64,000 bases of DNA. Origin: an uncultured Actinomycetales bacterium (GTDB lineage Bacteria > Actinomycetota > Actinomycetes > S36-B12). The position numbers were made by a program, and so were the translations under genes. Below, in pieces: positions 63,754 through 64,000 of the stretch. The stretch lies in NCBI GenBank assembly GCA_913063435.1, contig CAJXYI010000001.1, forward strand, positions 1-64,000. The letters are read 5' to 3'. A model generated the notes under the pieces. It saw only the letters and a list, made by a program, of their open reading frames with translations, did not search any database and was not told where the DNA came from. How positions within the stretch are numbered: the first letter of the stretch is position 1; each line of letters opens with the position of its first letter.

Positions 63754-64000
63754 GTGGTGATGCATCCCGTCGAGCCGGAGCCCACAGCCTGGGCGCTGCC
63801 CGACCCGAGCGAGGCGCCACCGGGAACCGATGTCATCGGAATCGGGGCCGATCTTGTACCGGGAACCATCCTCAGCGCGTATCGGCGGGGACTGTTCCCG
63901 ATGGATGTCGAGCGGGGAGGGCCGTTGGGGTGGTGGTCGCCCGATCCTCGCGGAGTGCTCCCCCTGACGGGTTTGCGGATCTCGCGTTCGCTGCGCCGGT
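63754..64000 (+). CDS. aat: Leucyl/phenylalanyl-tRNA-protein transferase, 5' end (continues beyond window)
   Basis: Reading from GTG 63754, GTG 63757 or ATG 63760 gives a short N-terminal extension and then VIGIGADLVPGTILSAYRRGLFPM, WWSPDPRGVLPL and ISRSLRR, the characteristic Aat opening. The enzyme adds Leu or Phe to N-terminal Arg/Lys in the N-end rule pathway. The gene is cut by the window end at codon about 80. The exact start is uncertain among the three close codons. Confidence 0.9.
   Translation, partial: MVMHPVEPEPTAWALPDPSEAPPGTDVIGIGADLVPGTILSAYRRGLFPMDVERGGPLGWWSPDPRGVLPLTGLRISRSLRR

Overview
The window is a stretch of a high-GC actinobacterial (Actinomycetota) chromosome. The evidence is the pyrH-frr-cdsA-rlmN block, frequent GTG starts, an RskA/SigK-type sigma system, the PspA-HtpX-PspAB set, DUF3040/DUF3043/DUF6504 proteins, and the actinobacterial sucB-lpd-pepA-gcvT and nadA-erpA-kinase orders. 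Genus and order cannot be fixed from the sequence. Coding density is very high; many neighbours overlap by 4 nt (ATGA or GTGA), so translational coupling is common. No rRNA, tRNA, CRISPR array, insertion sequence or prophage was recognised.

Layout. 1-2976: housekeeping (pyrH 3' end, frr, cdsA, rlmN). 3013-7260: propionyl-CoA synthetase, a family III CoA-transferase and a glutaryl-CoA dehydrogenase. 7257-21362: polyamine/diamine uptake and breakdown. A minus-strand operon (Lrp/AsnC regulator, SpuC-like aminotransferase, PNPOx-like protein, FAD amine oxidoreductase) diverges from a plus-strand run (two aldehyde dehydrogenases, a PotDABC-type transporter, a second FAD oxidoreductase, and a saccharopine/carboxynorspermidine-dehydrogenase-like protein). 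With the CoA-transferase and glutaryl-CoA dehydrogenase, the set could take cadaverine to glutarate, glutaryl-CoA and crotonyl-CoA, and putrescine to GABA. 21507-24595: DUF4397 surface protein, class F sortase, ECF sigma factor and RskA-type anti-sigma. 24668-25549: methyltransferase. 25618-31202: an SOS-box-led mutagenesis operon (DUF6504, SAV_6107-type HEPN, DnaE2-like polymerase, DinB). 31312-36294: DUF3040 protein and a convergent MoxR-DUF58-transglutaminase operon.

36373-40889: MaoC hydratase, peptidase E, an FAD amine-oxidase-like protein, a membrane-tailed kinase-like protein and a TIGR01777 epimerase. 40886-46546: sucB, lpd, pepA, gcvT. 46637-53985: a cobalamin operon on the minus strand under a clear cobalamin riboswitch: secreted alpha/alpha-barrel protein, membrane-anchored SCO2322-type protein, EcfT, fused EcfA, S component and CobT. 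54034-58378: small protein, aldo/keto reductase, DUF3043 protein, and the PspA-HtpX-PspAB envelope-stress set. 58513-64000: AbiEi/DUF559-like protein, nadA, glycerate kinase, erpA-like Fe-S carrier, PfkB-family kinase, and the 5' end of aat.

Non-coding structure includes a 31-bp perfect hairpin at 21422-21486, two ~92% identical 66-nt palindromic repeats each 10 nt beyond a stop codon (58437-58502, 59571-59636), a 14-bp bidirectional terminator at 36886-36916, the riboswitch with an 8-bp closing stem, a LexA box at 25618-25633, and candidate operators at 11256-11312 and 14482-14505. The only gene-free stretch over 300 nt (53714-54033) holds the riboswitch leader.
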